Below are positions 8,806 to 16,742 of a DNA stretch of 64,000 nt, in pieces. The position numbers and the translations under genes are program-made. Source of the DNA: Bacillus nitratireducens (GTDB lineage Bacteria; Bacillota; Bacilli; Bacillales; Bacillaceae_G); the NCBI RefSeq assembly GCF_001884135.1, contig NZ_MAOC01000026.1:204306-268305 (forward strand). The letters run 5' to 3'. The notes beneath the pieces are model-generated. The model was given only the letters and a program-made list of their open reading frames with translations. It was not told the origin of the DNA and made no database searches. Within the stretch, counting starts at the first letter, position 1; each line of letters opens with the position of its first letter.

Positions 8806-9424
8806 GAAATACTTGAGGAAATTGTTTTACGATTGCATTTGTTATCATGTCGGCCATTTCTAATGCTTCTTTTTCAATTTTATCGTAAAGTTTTACTCCT
8901 GCTTCATAATCTTTATTTAGGAAGGCAAGTGCTTCTGCTTTCGTTAGTGCTAAATGTTCATAAAACATTTTTCTGAATTCTTCTTTATCTATATATGGGT
9001 TGATACTGTTAAGAAATTCAGTAATTTCATCACCATTAGCGTACCATTTCTTTTCTATAGCGGCAGCTGCATTTTGATCACCAGCTTTTGCGGCTTTCAC
9101 AAGATCGGCTGCAATTACTAAATGATCTTTAATTAATGCACTATATTTCTTTACTGCATTCTCGCCATAGAAGGGCTCAAGTGATAGTCCCATATGTGTT
9201 GCGTTTTGTAGAAGCCGTCCAACAGTAACATTAACATCTGGTAAATTAAATACAATACTTATAATAGCTAATCTCGTCCAAGCGACGTGTTGTTCCCATA
9301 AAGAACGCATAAACCCTTTTAAAAAATTCTCGTTTTTACTAATTCGGTAGTTACGTACGGATAAATCATAGTTTACATAAGGATTATGATAGGGGGAGTA
9401 ATACGATTGCCAATAAGAATACAT
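8801..9424 (-). CDS. Helical-bundle protein of unknown function
   Basis: 207 residues, all-helical. Motifs: L-W-E-Q-H-V-A-W-T-R-L-A-I-I-S in the first half, a K-W-Y-A-N-G-D-E-I-x-x-F-L-N-S-I-N-P turn in the middle, H-L-A-L-T-K-A-E-A in the second half, and M-A-D-M-I near the end. I have seen this family only as uncharacterised bacterial proteins. The start is the ATG at 9422-9424, preceded by AAAGGAG; the in-frame ATG eight codons upstream contains that SD. The Tyr-rich N terminus (Y-S-Y-W-Q-S-Y-Y-S-P-Y-H) is unusual. A terminator hairpin with a possible small RNA lies about 150 bases upstream. Confidence 0.7.
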   Translation of the reverse strand: MYSYWQSYYSPYHNPYVNYDLSVRNYRISKNENFLKGFMRSLWEQHVAWTRLAIISIVFNLPDVNVTVGRLLQNATHMGLSLEPFYGENAVKKYSALIKDHLVIAADLVKAAKAGDQNAAAAIEKKWYANGDEITEFLNSINPYIDKEEFRKMFYEHLALTKAEALAFLNKDYEAGVKLYDKIEKEALEMADMITNAIVKQFPQVFQ

Positions 9425-9573
9425 AAATAGTAACACTCCTTTGAACATGTATAACTCAAAGTATGATAAAGATTTATTTTTAGTTACGTGTCCTAGATTA
9501 TTTTCAGGGAATTTGAAATGGAGAAATTCAATGAATAATGTTGTGGTATATATGAATAAATTGAATATAAAGT

Positions 9574-9640
9574 AAAAGAGGCTCTGCAAGGGAAGTTGCA
9601 GAGCCTCAAAAGGGTATTGCCGAGATGTCGGACTCGACTA
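9574..9640 (-). ncRNA. Candidate small RNA (or attenuated leader) with C-rich loops
   Basis: On the minus strand an extended -10 (TGTGATAAT, plus 9647-9655) is followed about 7 bases later by a roughly 67-nt segment. It has a small 5' hairpin, an unpaired A-C-C-C stretch, then a 12-bp G+C-rich stem (9578-9589 with 9596-9607) whose loop reads CUUCCC, and finally TTTT. There is no start codon with an SD inside. C-rich loops complementary to Shine-Dalgarno sequences are typical of Firmicute trans-acting RNAs. It could instead be a terminated leader of the 8801-9424 gene. The -35 box is weak. Confidence 0.5.
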
Positions 9641-9695
9641 CGTAATATTATCACAAAATTCTTTTAAAAAAACCTGGTAAATGTGTCCAAATGAA

Positions 9696-9747
9696 AATGG
9701 GACTTTAATAAAGTCAAAGGGACCTGCTTCCCGCGGAAGGCCCCATT
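9696..9747. other. Structured intergenic element (predicted three-way junction)
   Basis: An outer stem (9696-9701 with 9742-9747) encloses a hairpin with a 6-bp stem and 3-base loop (9701-9715) and a second hairpin CTTCC-CGC-GGAAG (9727-9739), with GGG/CCC pairing at its base. The folding works on both strands, so the orientation is unknown. It is G+C-rich in an AT-rich gap. It could be a small repeat of the cereus group or part of an RNA; I do not recognise it. Confidence 0.4.
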
Positions 9748-10108
9748 AACTAGATAATGTAGATGAGCAAAAACTCATCTGGAGTATCTTCATAGTAACA
9801 AATGAAATTTACTTTGTGTATTGAGAAAAAATGAATTACTTGTTTGAATGTAAAGGATTTATATTTTGCTTTTGGGAATTATAGTCATTTGTGGAGAATG
9901 GAATAGGGTTCTAAAATGGAGAAAAGACTTTTTAATCAGGTTACGATATATCGTGATATACAAGTGTAAAAAGACCTGCTAATTTAAGCAGGTCAACATA
10001 AGGGGGTTATCTAACAGATTATTATATATGGTAACAACTGTATTGTAGTAAGTCTATAAGTTTAATGTTGAGAAAATTTGTTTGAATGATATATATTTGG
10101 CACATGTA
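9748..10108. other. Non-coding stretch with hairpin and palindrome
   Basis: No coding frame with an SD. It contains a 7-bp hairpin (9761-9767 with 9774-9780), a 12-bp palindrome ACGATATATCGT at 9943-9954 followed by a further GATATA half, which resembles a repressor operator, and the minus-strand terminator listed separately. Confidence 0.45.
9968..9994 (-). terminator. Minus-strand terminator downstream of the 53-residue gene
   Basis: 8-bp perfect stem (9973-9980 with 9987-9994) followed on the minus strand by a run of five T. Confidence 0.7.
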
Positions 10109-10270
10109 TTAACGCCTAAAAAGTTGAGAAAGGAAATTAAATAGTTTTTTATAAGAAAATAACGGCTGATACTTATAAAATGATTCATATTTCCACGCAT
10201 CATTATTAGAGAATTGGAGTTGTTTATTTGACTCTTTAGATTCGATGGAACTATTGTAACGACTCTTCAT
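10109..10270 (-). CDS. Small basic protein of 53 residues, unknown
   Basis: Encodes 53 residues rich in Ser, Asn, Lys, Tyr and Phe, ending F-L-S-Q-L-F-R-R. A near-perfect SD (GAGGAGG) lies 8 bases before the ATG, and a terminator is found about 115 bases beyond the stop. No transmembrane helix is evident; the C-terminal half is aromatic and could be amphipathic. I do not recognise the family; the SD is the main evidence. Confidence 0.6.
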   Translation of the reverse strand: MKSRYNSSIESKESNKQLQFSNNDAWKYESFYKYQPLFSYKKLFNFLSQLFRR

Positions 10271-10503
10271 AATTTAACCTCCTCAAATTCATATGTATAC
10301 GATTAGTAGTATTCTAGGAAGGTAAATTAAATGAATATTTATTTTGAGATTCTTTCTTCTTGTGTACTAGATTTGTTTATTTTATGTTGGAAAACGTAGG
10401 AAGCAAATAGAACTCAAATACTTATAAAATTCAAAGTGGCGAGAATCAGTTTGATGATATAATGGGAATAGATGAAAGATAAAGAAAAGCAGGTGACTCT
10501 TTT

Positions 10504-12621
10504 TTGTTTACAAAAGCTCAAGAACTTTTAGCGTCTTATTTCGGTTATTCGTCATTCCGAAGAGGACAAGATGAAACAATTAAAAATGTATTAGATGGAA
10601 AGGATACGGTTTGTATTATGCCTACGGGCGGTGGTAAGTCAATTTGTTATCAAATTCCCGCACTAGTATTCGAAGGAACGACATTAGTTATATCACCTTT
10701 GATTTCACTTATGAAAGATCAAGTAGACACATTAATACAAAATGGTATTTCCGCTACATATATTAATAGTTCTATTTCTATTGCAGAAGCGAATCAACGA
10801 ATTCAATTGGCGAAACAAGGACATTATAAGTTGCTTTATGTGGCGCCTGAGCGACTTGATTCTATGGAGTTTGTTGATCAACTTATCGATATGAAAATCC
10901 CGATGATTGCAATTGATGAGGCGCACTGTATTTCGCAGTGGGGACATGATTTCCGCCCGAGTTATTTACATATACATCGTATATTAGATTATCTTCCAGA
11001 AAAACCGCTCGTTTTAGCGTTAACAGCAACAGCAACACCACAAGTGCGTGATGATATTTGTAGTACGCTTGAAATTAATCAAGAAAATACAATTATGACA
11101 ACGTTCGAGCGCGAGAACTTATCGTTTTCAGTAATTAAGGGACAGGATCGTAATGCGTATTTAGCAGATTATATTCGTCAAAATCAGAAGGAATCTGGGA
11201 TTATTTATGCAGCTACAAGAAAAGTAGTCGATCAGTTATATGAAGATTTAGGGAAAGCAGGAGTTTCGGTATCGAAATATCATGCTGGTATGAGCGATCA
11301 CGATCGAAATGAACAACAAGAACTCTTTTTACGAGATGAAATCAGCGTTATGGTAGCGACATCCGCGTTCGGAATGGGGATTGATAAATCGAATATTCGT
11401 TACGTAATCCATTATCAACTTCCTAAAAACATGGAAAGTTACTATCAAGAAGCAGGACGTGCTGGTCGTGACGGATTAGATAGTGAATGTATTTTGTTAT
11501 ATTCTTCTCAAGATGTGCAAGTACAACGCTTTTTAATCGATCAATCAACTGGAGAATCACGTTTTTCAAACGAACTTGAAAAATTGCAAAATATGACCGA
11601 TTACTGTCATACAGAACAATGTTTACAATCATTTATTTTGCAATACTTCGGAGAAGAGCCGGGGGAAGATTGTGGACGCTGTGGTAATTGTACGGACGAT
11701 CGTGAAAGTATCGATGTGACGAGAGAATCACAAATGGTACTATCTTGTATGATTAGGACGAACCAACGATTTGGGAAACAAATGATTGCACAAGTATTAA
11801 CGGGATCGAAAAATAAGAAAGTTATTGAATTTAATTTTCATACTTTGCCAACGTACGGACTTTTATCAAATCGTAGTGTGAAAGAAGTCAGTGAGTTTAT
11901 TGAGTTTTTAATTTCAGACGAGTTGATCGCAGTTGAACATGGTACATATCCGACATTAAAAGTAACGGAAAAAGGTAAAGAAGTACTACTTGGTAAAGAG
12001 AACGTTTTACGTAAAGAACGAGTAGAAACACGACAAATTGTTCAAGACCATCCTTTATTTGAAGTGCTTCGTGAAGTGCGTAAAGAAATTGCACAAGGAG
12101 AAGGCGTGCCTCCGTTCGTTATTTTCTCTGATCAAACGTTAAAAGATATGTGTGCGAAAATGCCGCAAAGTGACTCTGAACTCCTAACTGTAAAAGGAAT
12201 TGGAGAGCACAAACTTGTGAAGTACGGTTCTCACTTCTTACAAGCAGTGCAGCACTTTATTGAGGAAAACCCAAACTATGCTGAAACAATTAAGACGGAA
12301 GTTGTTTCAGAGCGTAAAAAGTCAGGGAAAGCTTCAGCAAATTCTCATTTAGAAACATATGAAATGTATAAACAAGGTATTGATTTAAATGAGGTTGCAA
12401 AGGAACGTGGGTTATCGAGACAAACGATTGAAAATCATTTAATCCGTTGCTTTGAAGATGGTATGGAAGTAGACTGGAACAGCTTTGTTCCAGCAGAGTA
12501 TGAAGCTCTAATTGAAACTGCCGTACAAAATGCAGAAGGCGGTTTGAAATCTATTAAAGAACAGCTTCCAGATGAAGTGAGTTACTTTATGATTCGTGCT
12601 TATTTACAAATAAGAAAGTAG
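10504..12621 (+). CDS. recQ: ATP-dependent DNA helicase RecQ
   Basis: 705 residues with TTG start and SD AGGTGA. Helicase core: Walker A T-G-G-G-K-S (Lys45), D-E-A-H-C-I-S-Q-W-G near residue 140, T-A-T-A-T-P, and the motif VI region E-A-G-R-A-G-R-D-G. The RecQ-Ct zinc site is C-x6-C with C-G-R-C-G-N-C, followed by a winged helix, an HRDC domain around residues 515-590, and a C-terminal helix-turn-helix extension (G-L-S-R-Q-T-I-E-N-H-L). It unwinds 3'-tailed duplexes and works in recombination and fork repair. The next gene follows after 25 bases and may be co-transcribed. Confidence 0.95.
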   Translation: MFTKAQELLASYFGYSSFRRGQDETIKNVLDGKDTVCIMPTGGGKSICYQIPALVFEGTTLVISPLISLMKDQVDTLIQNGISATYINSSISIAEANQRIQLAKQGHYKLLYVAPERLDSMEFVDQLIDMKIPMIAIDEAHCISQWGHDFRPSYLHIHRILDYLPEKPLVLALTATATPQVRDDICSTLEINQENTIMTTFERENLSFSVIKGQDRNAYLADYIRQNQKESGIIYAATRKVVDQLYEDLGKAGVSVSKYHAGMSDHDRNEQQELFLRDEISVMVATSAFGMGIDKSNIRYVIHYQLPKNMESYYQEAGRAGRDGLDSECILLYSSQDVQVQRFLIDQSTGESRFSNELEKLQNMTDYCHTEQCLQSFILQYFGEEPGEDCGRCGNCTDDRESIDVTRESQMVLSCMIRTNQRFGKQMIAQVLTGSKNKKVIEFNFHTLPTYGLLSNRSVKEVSEFIEFLISDELIAVEHGTYPTLKVTEKGKEVLLGKENVLRKERVETRQIVQDHPLFEVLREVRKEIAQGEGVPPFVIFSDQTLKDMCAKMPQSDSELLTVKGIGEHKLVKYGSHFLQAVQHFIEENPNYAETIKTEVVSERKKSGKASANSHLETYEMYKQGIDLNEVAKERGLSRQTIENHLIRCFEDGMEVDWNSFVPAEYEALIETAVQNAEGGLKSIKEQLPDEVSYFMIRAYLQIRK

Positions 12622-12646
12622 AGACATATAAAGGGGATAGGAATAT

Positions 12647-13030
12647 ATGTATCATGTTTTTGTGTATGGCACGTTAAGAAAAGAGCAAACGAATGCTCAT
12701 TATATGCAAGGTGCAACATGCATCGCAGACGCAGCATGGACGTATGGTGAATTATTTGATACAGGTGAAGGGTATCCTGCAATGATTTGTTCAAACGGGG
12801 AAAAGGTATATGGGGAAGTTTACGAAGTAGATGATGAGGTTTTGCAAAAATTAGATGAACTCGAAGAATATACAGGTAATGCAGAGAGTGATTTATATGA
12901 CAGGATCACTCAAACTATTTATTTTGGGGATAGAGAAATACATGCATATGTGTATGTTGCTCAAGATAGTGAAATGTTAAAGAAAGTTATCATTTCTGGT
13001 GATTGGCTGGAGTATCAAAAAGGAAAATAA
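12647..13030 (+). CDS. Gamma-glutamylcyclotransferase-like (AIG2/YtfP) protein
   Basis: 127 residues with the family signature Y-G-T-L-R at residues 7-11, then the G-E-L-F-D-T-G-E-G-Y-P-A strand and the catalytic-position glutamate in L-D-E-L-E-E-Y. These beta-barrel enzymes form 5-oxoproline from gamma-glutamyl amines; the specific substrate is unknown. SD GGGGATAGG lies just before the ATG. It lies 25 bases after recQ on the same strand and ends at a strong terminator. Confidence 0.88.
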   Translation: MYHVFVYGTLRKEQTNAHYMQGATCIADAAWTYGELFDTGEGYPAMICSNGEKVYGEVYEVDDEVLQKLDELEEYTGNAESDLYDRITQTIYFGDREIHAYVYVAQDSEMLKKVIISGDWLEYQKGK

Positions 13031-13050
13031 AAGAAGCTATAGAATGATGT

Positions 13051-13087
13051 AAAAGCAGATAGTGGAATAATCCATTATCTGCTTTTT
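13051..13087 (+). terminator. Terminator of the recQ operon
   Basis: 16-bp stem with a 4-base loop (13051-13066 with 13071-13086, one wobble) ending in a T run. Confidence 0.88.
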
Positions 13088-13159
13088 GAATTTGTATTTT
13101 TAAAATTTTTATTATTATGATAAATTATAAATGTAGGGAAATAATAAGGGGGATTTTTC

Positions 13160-13192
13160 ATGGGTATTAGAAATTTAGTTTCTCACCTGTAG
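13160..13192 (+). CDS. Putative 10-residue leader peptide of the methyltransferase gene
   Basis: A short frame ATG-...-TAG (M-G-I-R-N-L-V-S-H-L) with a strong SD (AAGGGGG, 7 bases upstream) ends in tandem TAG-TAG, 31 bases before the methyltransferase ATG. Its last codons overlap the sequence that can pair with the next SD. A remnant of a mutated gene is the alternative; no longer frame is visible. Confidence 0.45.
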   Translation: MGIRNLVSHL

Positions 13193-13218
13193 TAGAAAAA
13201 TCTATTGCAGGAGGAGAA
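13180..13218 (+). promoter_or_regulatory. Possible translational attenuator sequestering the methyltransferase SD
   Basis: TTCTC-A-CCTG (13180-13189) can pair with CAGG-AG-GAGAA (13208-13218), which covers the whole SD GGAGGAG (13210-13216). A competing 10-bp hairpin uses 13186-13195 with 13202-13211. The left arm is the end of the leader-peptide frame, so a ribosome there would open the hairpin. Confidence 0.4.
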
Positions 13219-13223
13219 TAATA

Positions 13224-13967
13224 ATGAACGAGTTAAACGTGAAGGAATTTTACAAAAAACAATTTGAATTGTCGAATTATGATATAAATACGGAAAACTG
13301 GCTAGAGCAAGTTGCTAAAGAGGTGCAAGAACAAGTTGGATATCCGTTTCAAACGATGTTAGAACTTGGTGCAGGGAATGGTGGGTTTGCTAGAGCGATG
13401 TCTAAGTTACATGTGAGAATGACAACTGTTGAACTTGTATCAGAGCTGGTTTCTTTTGCAAAAGAACATTCTAGTAGTGATATTGCCATTCATTGTGGAG
13501 ATTTTTATCAAATTAACTTTGAAGAAAAATTTGATGTAGTAAGTTATTTAGACGGCTTTGGTGTCGGAACAGATGATGAGCAATTGTTTCTACTAAAACA
13601 GATTAAAGATTGGATGAAGGAAGATGGATGTGCACTTATTGATATTTATCAACCTTTGTATTGGAAAAAGGTAAGTGGACAAGAAATGCCATTAAGTTCA
13701 GCTATGAGAAAATATGAATATGATAGTATAAATGAAAGAATGTTAGATCATTGGTGGAATCCTAATCAGCCTTATGAGATTGTAACACAGTCTTTACGTT
13801 GCTATACAGTTGAAGAGATTAGTGATTTATGTACTAAAGCAGGTTTAAGTATTGTAGGATTCTTCCCAGGGGGAGCATATGATTTTGAAAAACAAAAATA
13901 TAAAGAATTAGCAACTTTAAATGAATGTTTGGCGTATCGAATTAAAGTAAAGAAGAGTAGAGTTTAA
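13224..13967 (+). CDS. Class I SAM-dependent methyltransferase
   Basis: 247 residues. Motif I is L-E-L-G-A-G-N-G-G-F-A near residue 49, motif II is T-T-V-E-L-V, motif III is I-H-C-G-D-F, and motif IV is V-V-S-Y-L-D-G-F-G. The fold is a small-molecule-type methyltransferase (Methyltransf_25/11); the substrate is unknown. SD GGAGGAG is 7 bases before the ATG. The gene is separated from recQ by a terminator and preceded by a possible leader peptide. A terminator overlaps the stop codon. Confidence 0.88.
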   Translation: MNELNVKEFYKKQFELSNYDINTENWLEQVAKEVQEQVGYPFQTMLELGAGNGGFARAMSKLHVRMTTVELVSELVSFAKEHSSSDIAIHCGDFYQINFEEKFDVVSYLDGFGVGTDDEQLFLLKQIKDWMKEDGCALIDIYQPLYWKKVSGQEMPLSSAMRKYEYDSINERMLDHWWNPNQPYEIVTQSLRCYTVEEISDLCTKAGLSIVGFFPGGAYDFEKQKYKELATLNECLAYRIKVKKSRV

Positions 13968-13985
13968 TCTCTACTCTTTTTTAAT
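13953..13985 (+). terminator. Terminator overlapping the methyltransferase stop codon
   Basis: 10-bp perfect stem (13953-13962 with 13969-13978) followed by T. Confidence 0.85.
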
Positions 13986-14084
13986 TTAGAAAATTCTTAC
14001 TAAAACTATTGACTTTATGAATGGATTTTTAATACAATTGTATCTCGACTGAAAAAATTGGAACGGACAGGAGGGAATCATCAA

Positions 14085-16154
14085 ATGAGTAACATATTTG
14101 AAGAAGAATTACAGAAAATGAAAGATATTTTATGTACGATGGATGAGCAATTAGAGCAACTTGAAAAAATCCCAGTTTATTATGGAGAAGATTTTAAAGA
14201 GCAAATTCTTGAAAGTATGAGGGAGTCTAATAGACAAAACTTACGTATTGGTGTACATGAACCGTATTTTGGAAGATTAGACTTTCAGGAGGATGGCAAG
14301 GAAGAAGTTATGCCGATTTACATCGGTAAAGTAGGTGTTTCAGATAAAGATACGATGAAACCAATTGTAATTGATTGGCGTGCACCTGTCGCTAGTATGT
14401 TTTATTCATTTACTGGTGGTGAAGAATTAGCATTTTATCATTCACCAGACGGGTTAGTAGAAGGTGATGTTTATTTAAAACGAAACATCTCCATCCGAAA
14501 AAGAGAACTAGAACGTGTTGTTGATACATATGTAAAAGGAAATGAAGATGTCTCGCATGCTGATGATTTTCTTCTATATCGATTAGGTGAGAATAAAGAT
14601 AATAAATTAAAGGATATCGTTTCGACTATACAATCAGAGCAAAATGATATTATTCGTGCGGAAAAAAACTTACCATTATTAATTCAAGGGGTTGCAGGGA
14701 GCGGAAAAACAACGATCGCTTTACATCGCCTTGCTTTTTTAATTTATGAATATCGTGAACAACTTGAAGCGGAGAGAATGATCGTATTCGCTCCAAACAG
14801 TTTGTTTTTAGACTATATTTCAAGTGTACTTCCTGAGTTAGGGGTAGGAAATATTAGTCAAACAACGTTTCCAGATTGGGCATTGCGTCTGCTAGAGGGT
14901 TCAGTGAAACTGAAGCAGACAGAAGAAAAATTGAAAGAAGCTTTCTCAATTAATCGCGATGAAAAAAAGGTTATGCTAGGTAAATTGAAAGGCACGCTGG
15001 AATTTAAGTCGTTTATTGAAGGAAGAATGATTCAATTTGAAAAAGATTTAGTGCCAACAAAAGATTTTGAGGCATGGGATAAAGCTGTTATTCCAGTAGA
15101 AGACGTTAAAAAATGGATGCAGGTTGAATATAAACACTATCCATTAAAGAAAAGAAGAGAACGTTTAGTCGGCCGTATGAAGCGCTGGATTGAAATTGAG
15201 CTTAAAAAGTTTGGAGAAACAAACGAGAAAAAATTACTAAAAAAAGAAGCGACAAAGAGATTGAACACATATATGAATTTTTGGCCGAAAATGAGCCCGC
15301 TTTCACTATATAATTCAATGATAAAGAGTAAGGAAATACTCGAAGTATTACCTGAAGAACTTGTTCAAGAAACAGAAAAGAATTGTCGTAAAAAAGAAGT
15401 GTATGTAGAAGACTTACCAGCTTTAATTTACATACAACATCGCATAACAGGAATTGAAATGGGACAAAAGTTCCATCACGTCGTTATTGATGAAGCGCAG
15501 GATTTCTCGCCATTCCAAGTATATGTATTAAAAGAAATTACACTAGGTAATTCTTTCACTATATTAGGTGATTTATCTCAAGCGATTTATGATTATCAAG
15601 GAATTGAAGATTGGAATGCTTTTAAGGAAGTATTCCAAGAAACAGGTTATTATGAACTGACGAGAAGTTATCGTTCTACAAAAGAAATTATTGAATTTGC
15701 GAATGAAATAATAAGAAATGCAGAAATTCCTGTAGGACTTGCTACACCAGTTTTCCGTAGCGGGGAAGACGTGAAAGTAATTCGGGCAGAGGACCAATTT
15801 ACTGAAGTTTTAAAGACAGTACAGCATTTGCAAAATGAAGATGTGAAAACAATTGCGGTAATTGGAAGAACAGATGATGAATGCCGTGATATATATGAGA
15901 AATTAACAAATGCAGGGTTGACTGTTAACTTCATTGAAGCAGATCAAAGTAAGTATGAAGGTGGCATTTCGGTAGTACCTGTATACTTGGCGAAAGGATT
16001 AGAATTTGATGCAGTACTTCTAATCGACGTTGATGAGGAGCATTACAAAAATACAAAACATGATGCGAAATTATTGTATGTCGGATGTACAAGATCGCTG
16101 CATGATTTATGGATTTTCTATAGTGGGGAAGTATCTCCGTTAATTAAGAGATAG
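14085..16154 (+). CDS. helD: HelD-type RNA polymerase recycling motor ATPase (UvrD-like superfamily 1)
   Basis: 689 residues. An N-terminal coiled coil (residues 1-40, E/L/K-rich) is followed by the HelD-specific D-W-R-A-P-V-A-S-M-F-Y domain, Walker A G-V-A-G-S-G-K-T-T, Walker B V-V-I-D-E-A-Q-D-F, then L-G-D-L-S-Q-A-I-Y and the C-terminal K-G-L-E-F-D-A-V and V-G-C-T-R motifs. HelD removes stalled RNA polymerase from DNA. It is shorter than the 774-residue B. subtilis HelD and may be a second form. The ATG at 14085 follows SD AGGAGGG; the upstream in-frame TTG at 14058 reads through that SD. Confidence 0.88.
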   Translation: MSNIFEEELQKMKDILCTMDEQLEQLEKIPVYYGEDFKEQILESMRESNRQNLRIGVHEPYFGRLDFQEDGKEEVMPIYIGKVGVSDKDTMKPIVIDWRAPVASMFYSFTGGEELAFYHSPDGLVEGDVYLKRNISIRKRELERVVDTYVKGNEDVSHADDFLLYRLGENKDNKLKDIVSTIQSEQNDIIRAEKNLPLLIQGVAGSGKTTIALHRLAFLIYEYREQLEAERMIVFAPNSLFLDYISSVLPELGVGNISQTTFPDWALRLLEGSVKLKQTEEKLKEAFSINRDEKKVMLGKLKGTLEFKSFIEGRMIQFEKDLVPTKDFEAWDKAVIPVEDVKKWMQVEYKHYPLKKRRERLVGRMKRWIEIELKKFGETNEKKLLKKEATKRLNTYMNFWPKMSPLSLYNSMIKSKEILEVLPEELVQETEKNCRKKEVYVEDLPALIYIQHRITGIEMGQKFHHVVIDEAQDFSPFQVYVLKEITLGNSFTILGDLSQAIYDYQGIEDWNAFKEVFQETGYYELTRSYRSTKEIIEFANEIIRNAEIPVGLATPVFRSGEDVKVIRAEDQFTEVLKTVQHLQNEDVKTIAVIGRTDDECRDIYEKLTNAGLTVNFIEADQSKYEGGISVVPVYLAKGLEFDAVLLIDVDEEHYKNTKHDAKLLYVGCTRSLHDLWIFYSGEVSPLIKR

Positions 16155-16170
16155 GAATATATAATAAATT

Positions 16171-16212
16171 CAAGAGGCTTTTCTAGTAATGAACAGAAGA
16201 CCTCTTGTTTTT
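16171..16212 (+). terminator. Terminator after helD
   Basis: 7-bp stem CAAGAGG/CCTCTTG with further inner CTTTTCT/AGAAGA pairing, followed by five T. Confidence 0.8.
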
Positions 16213-16241
16213 CTATATAAAGATACGGAGGAGAAAATGGA

Positions 16242-16574
16242 ATGATTACAAAAGTAATAACAAAAAGAAATTGGGAAATCGCCAAAACAACTAGAGAGAT
16301 TAATGAAGCCTCTCTTAAAGATGAGGGGTTCATTCATTGTTCATTATTAGACCAAGCTTTAAAAGTTGCTCAAAAACATTTCAGTCATGAAGAAGATGTA
16401 TTATTACTTACAATTGATCCATCCCTAGTAAATGCAGAAATAAAATATGAACTTGCTTCTAACGGTCAAGAATACCCGCATGTATATGGAGTAATCAATT
16501 TTGAGGCAATTGTAGGTGTTGTTCCATTTCTTAAAGAAAAGGGAGATTTTTTATTACCAGAGGGAAAAAGTTAA
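16242..16574 (+). CDS. DUF952 family protein
   Basis: 110 residues. The family signature G-F-I-H-C-S (near residue 29) and Y-P-H-V-Y-G-V-I (near residue 79) are present. DUF952 proteins have an ADP-ribosyltransferase-like fold by structural comparison; no enzymatic role is established. SD GGAGG precedes the ATG at 16242. Confidence 0.85.
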   Translation: MITKVITKRNWEIAKTTREINEASLKDEGFIHCSLLDQALKVAQKHFSHEEDVLLLTIDPSLVNAEIKYELASNGQEYPHVYGVINFEAIVGVVPFLKEKGDFLLPEGKS

Positions 16575-16602
16575 GAGTGTTATAGGTATTTAAGTTTGCT
16601 AG

Positions 16603-16633
16603 AAAAGCGCAAATTATATAGTTTGTGCTTTTT
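16603..16633 (+). terminator. Terminator after the DUF952 gene
   Basis: 11-bp stem (16603-16613 with 16622-16632, one wobble) ending in five T. Confidence 0.8.
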
Positions 16634-16676
16634 ATTGTATATATTTTTTGAAAAATTATTGTTTTTGTCACACTAA

Positions 16677-16723
16677 TACTGTACGATACATAGTATAAAA
16701 CACATACTGTATGACATATAGTA
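16677..16723 (+). promoter_or_regulatory. Twin dyad operators before the padR gene
   Basis: Two 19-bp imperfect palindromes of the form TACTGTAnnnnnATAGTA (16677-16695 and 16705-16723) lie 28 bp apart, ending 19 bp before the PadR start codon. The second is nearly perfect (TACTGTATGACATATAGTA). The position fits autorepression by PadR. A TTGTCA at 16665-16670 could be the -35. Confidence 0.65.
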
Positions 16724-16742
16724 ATGAAAATGAGGTGGGTGA

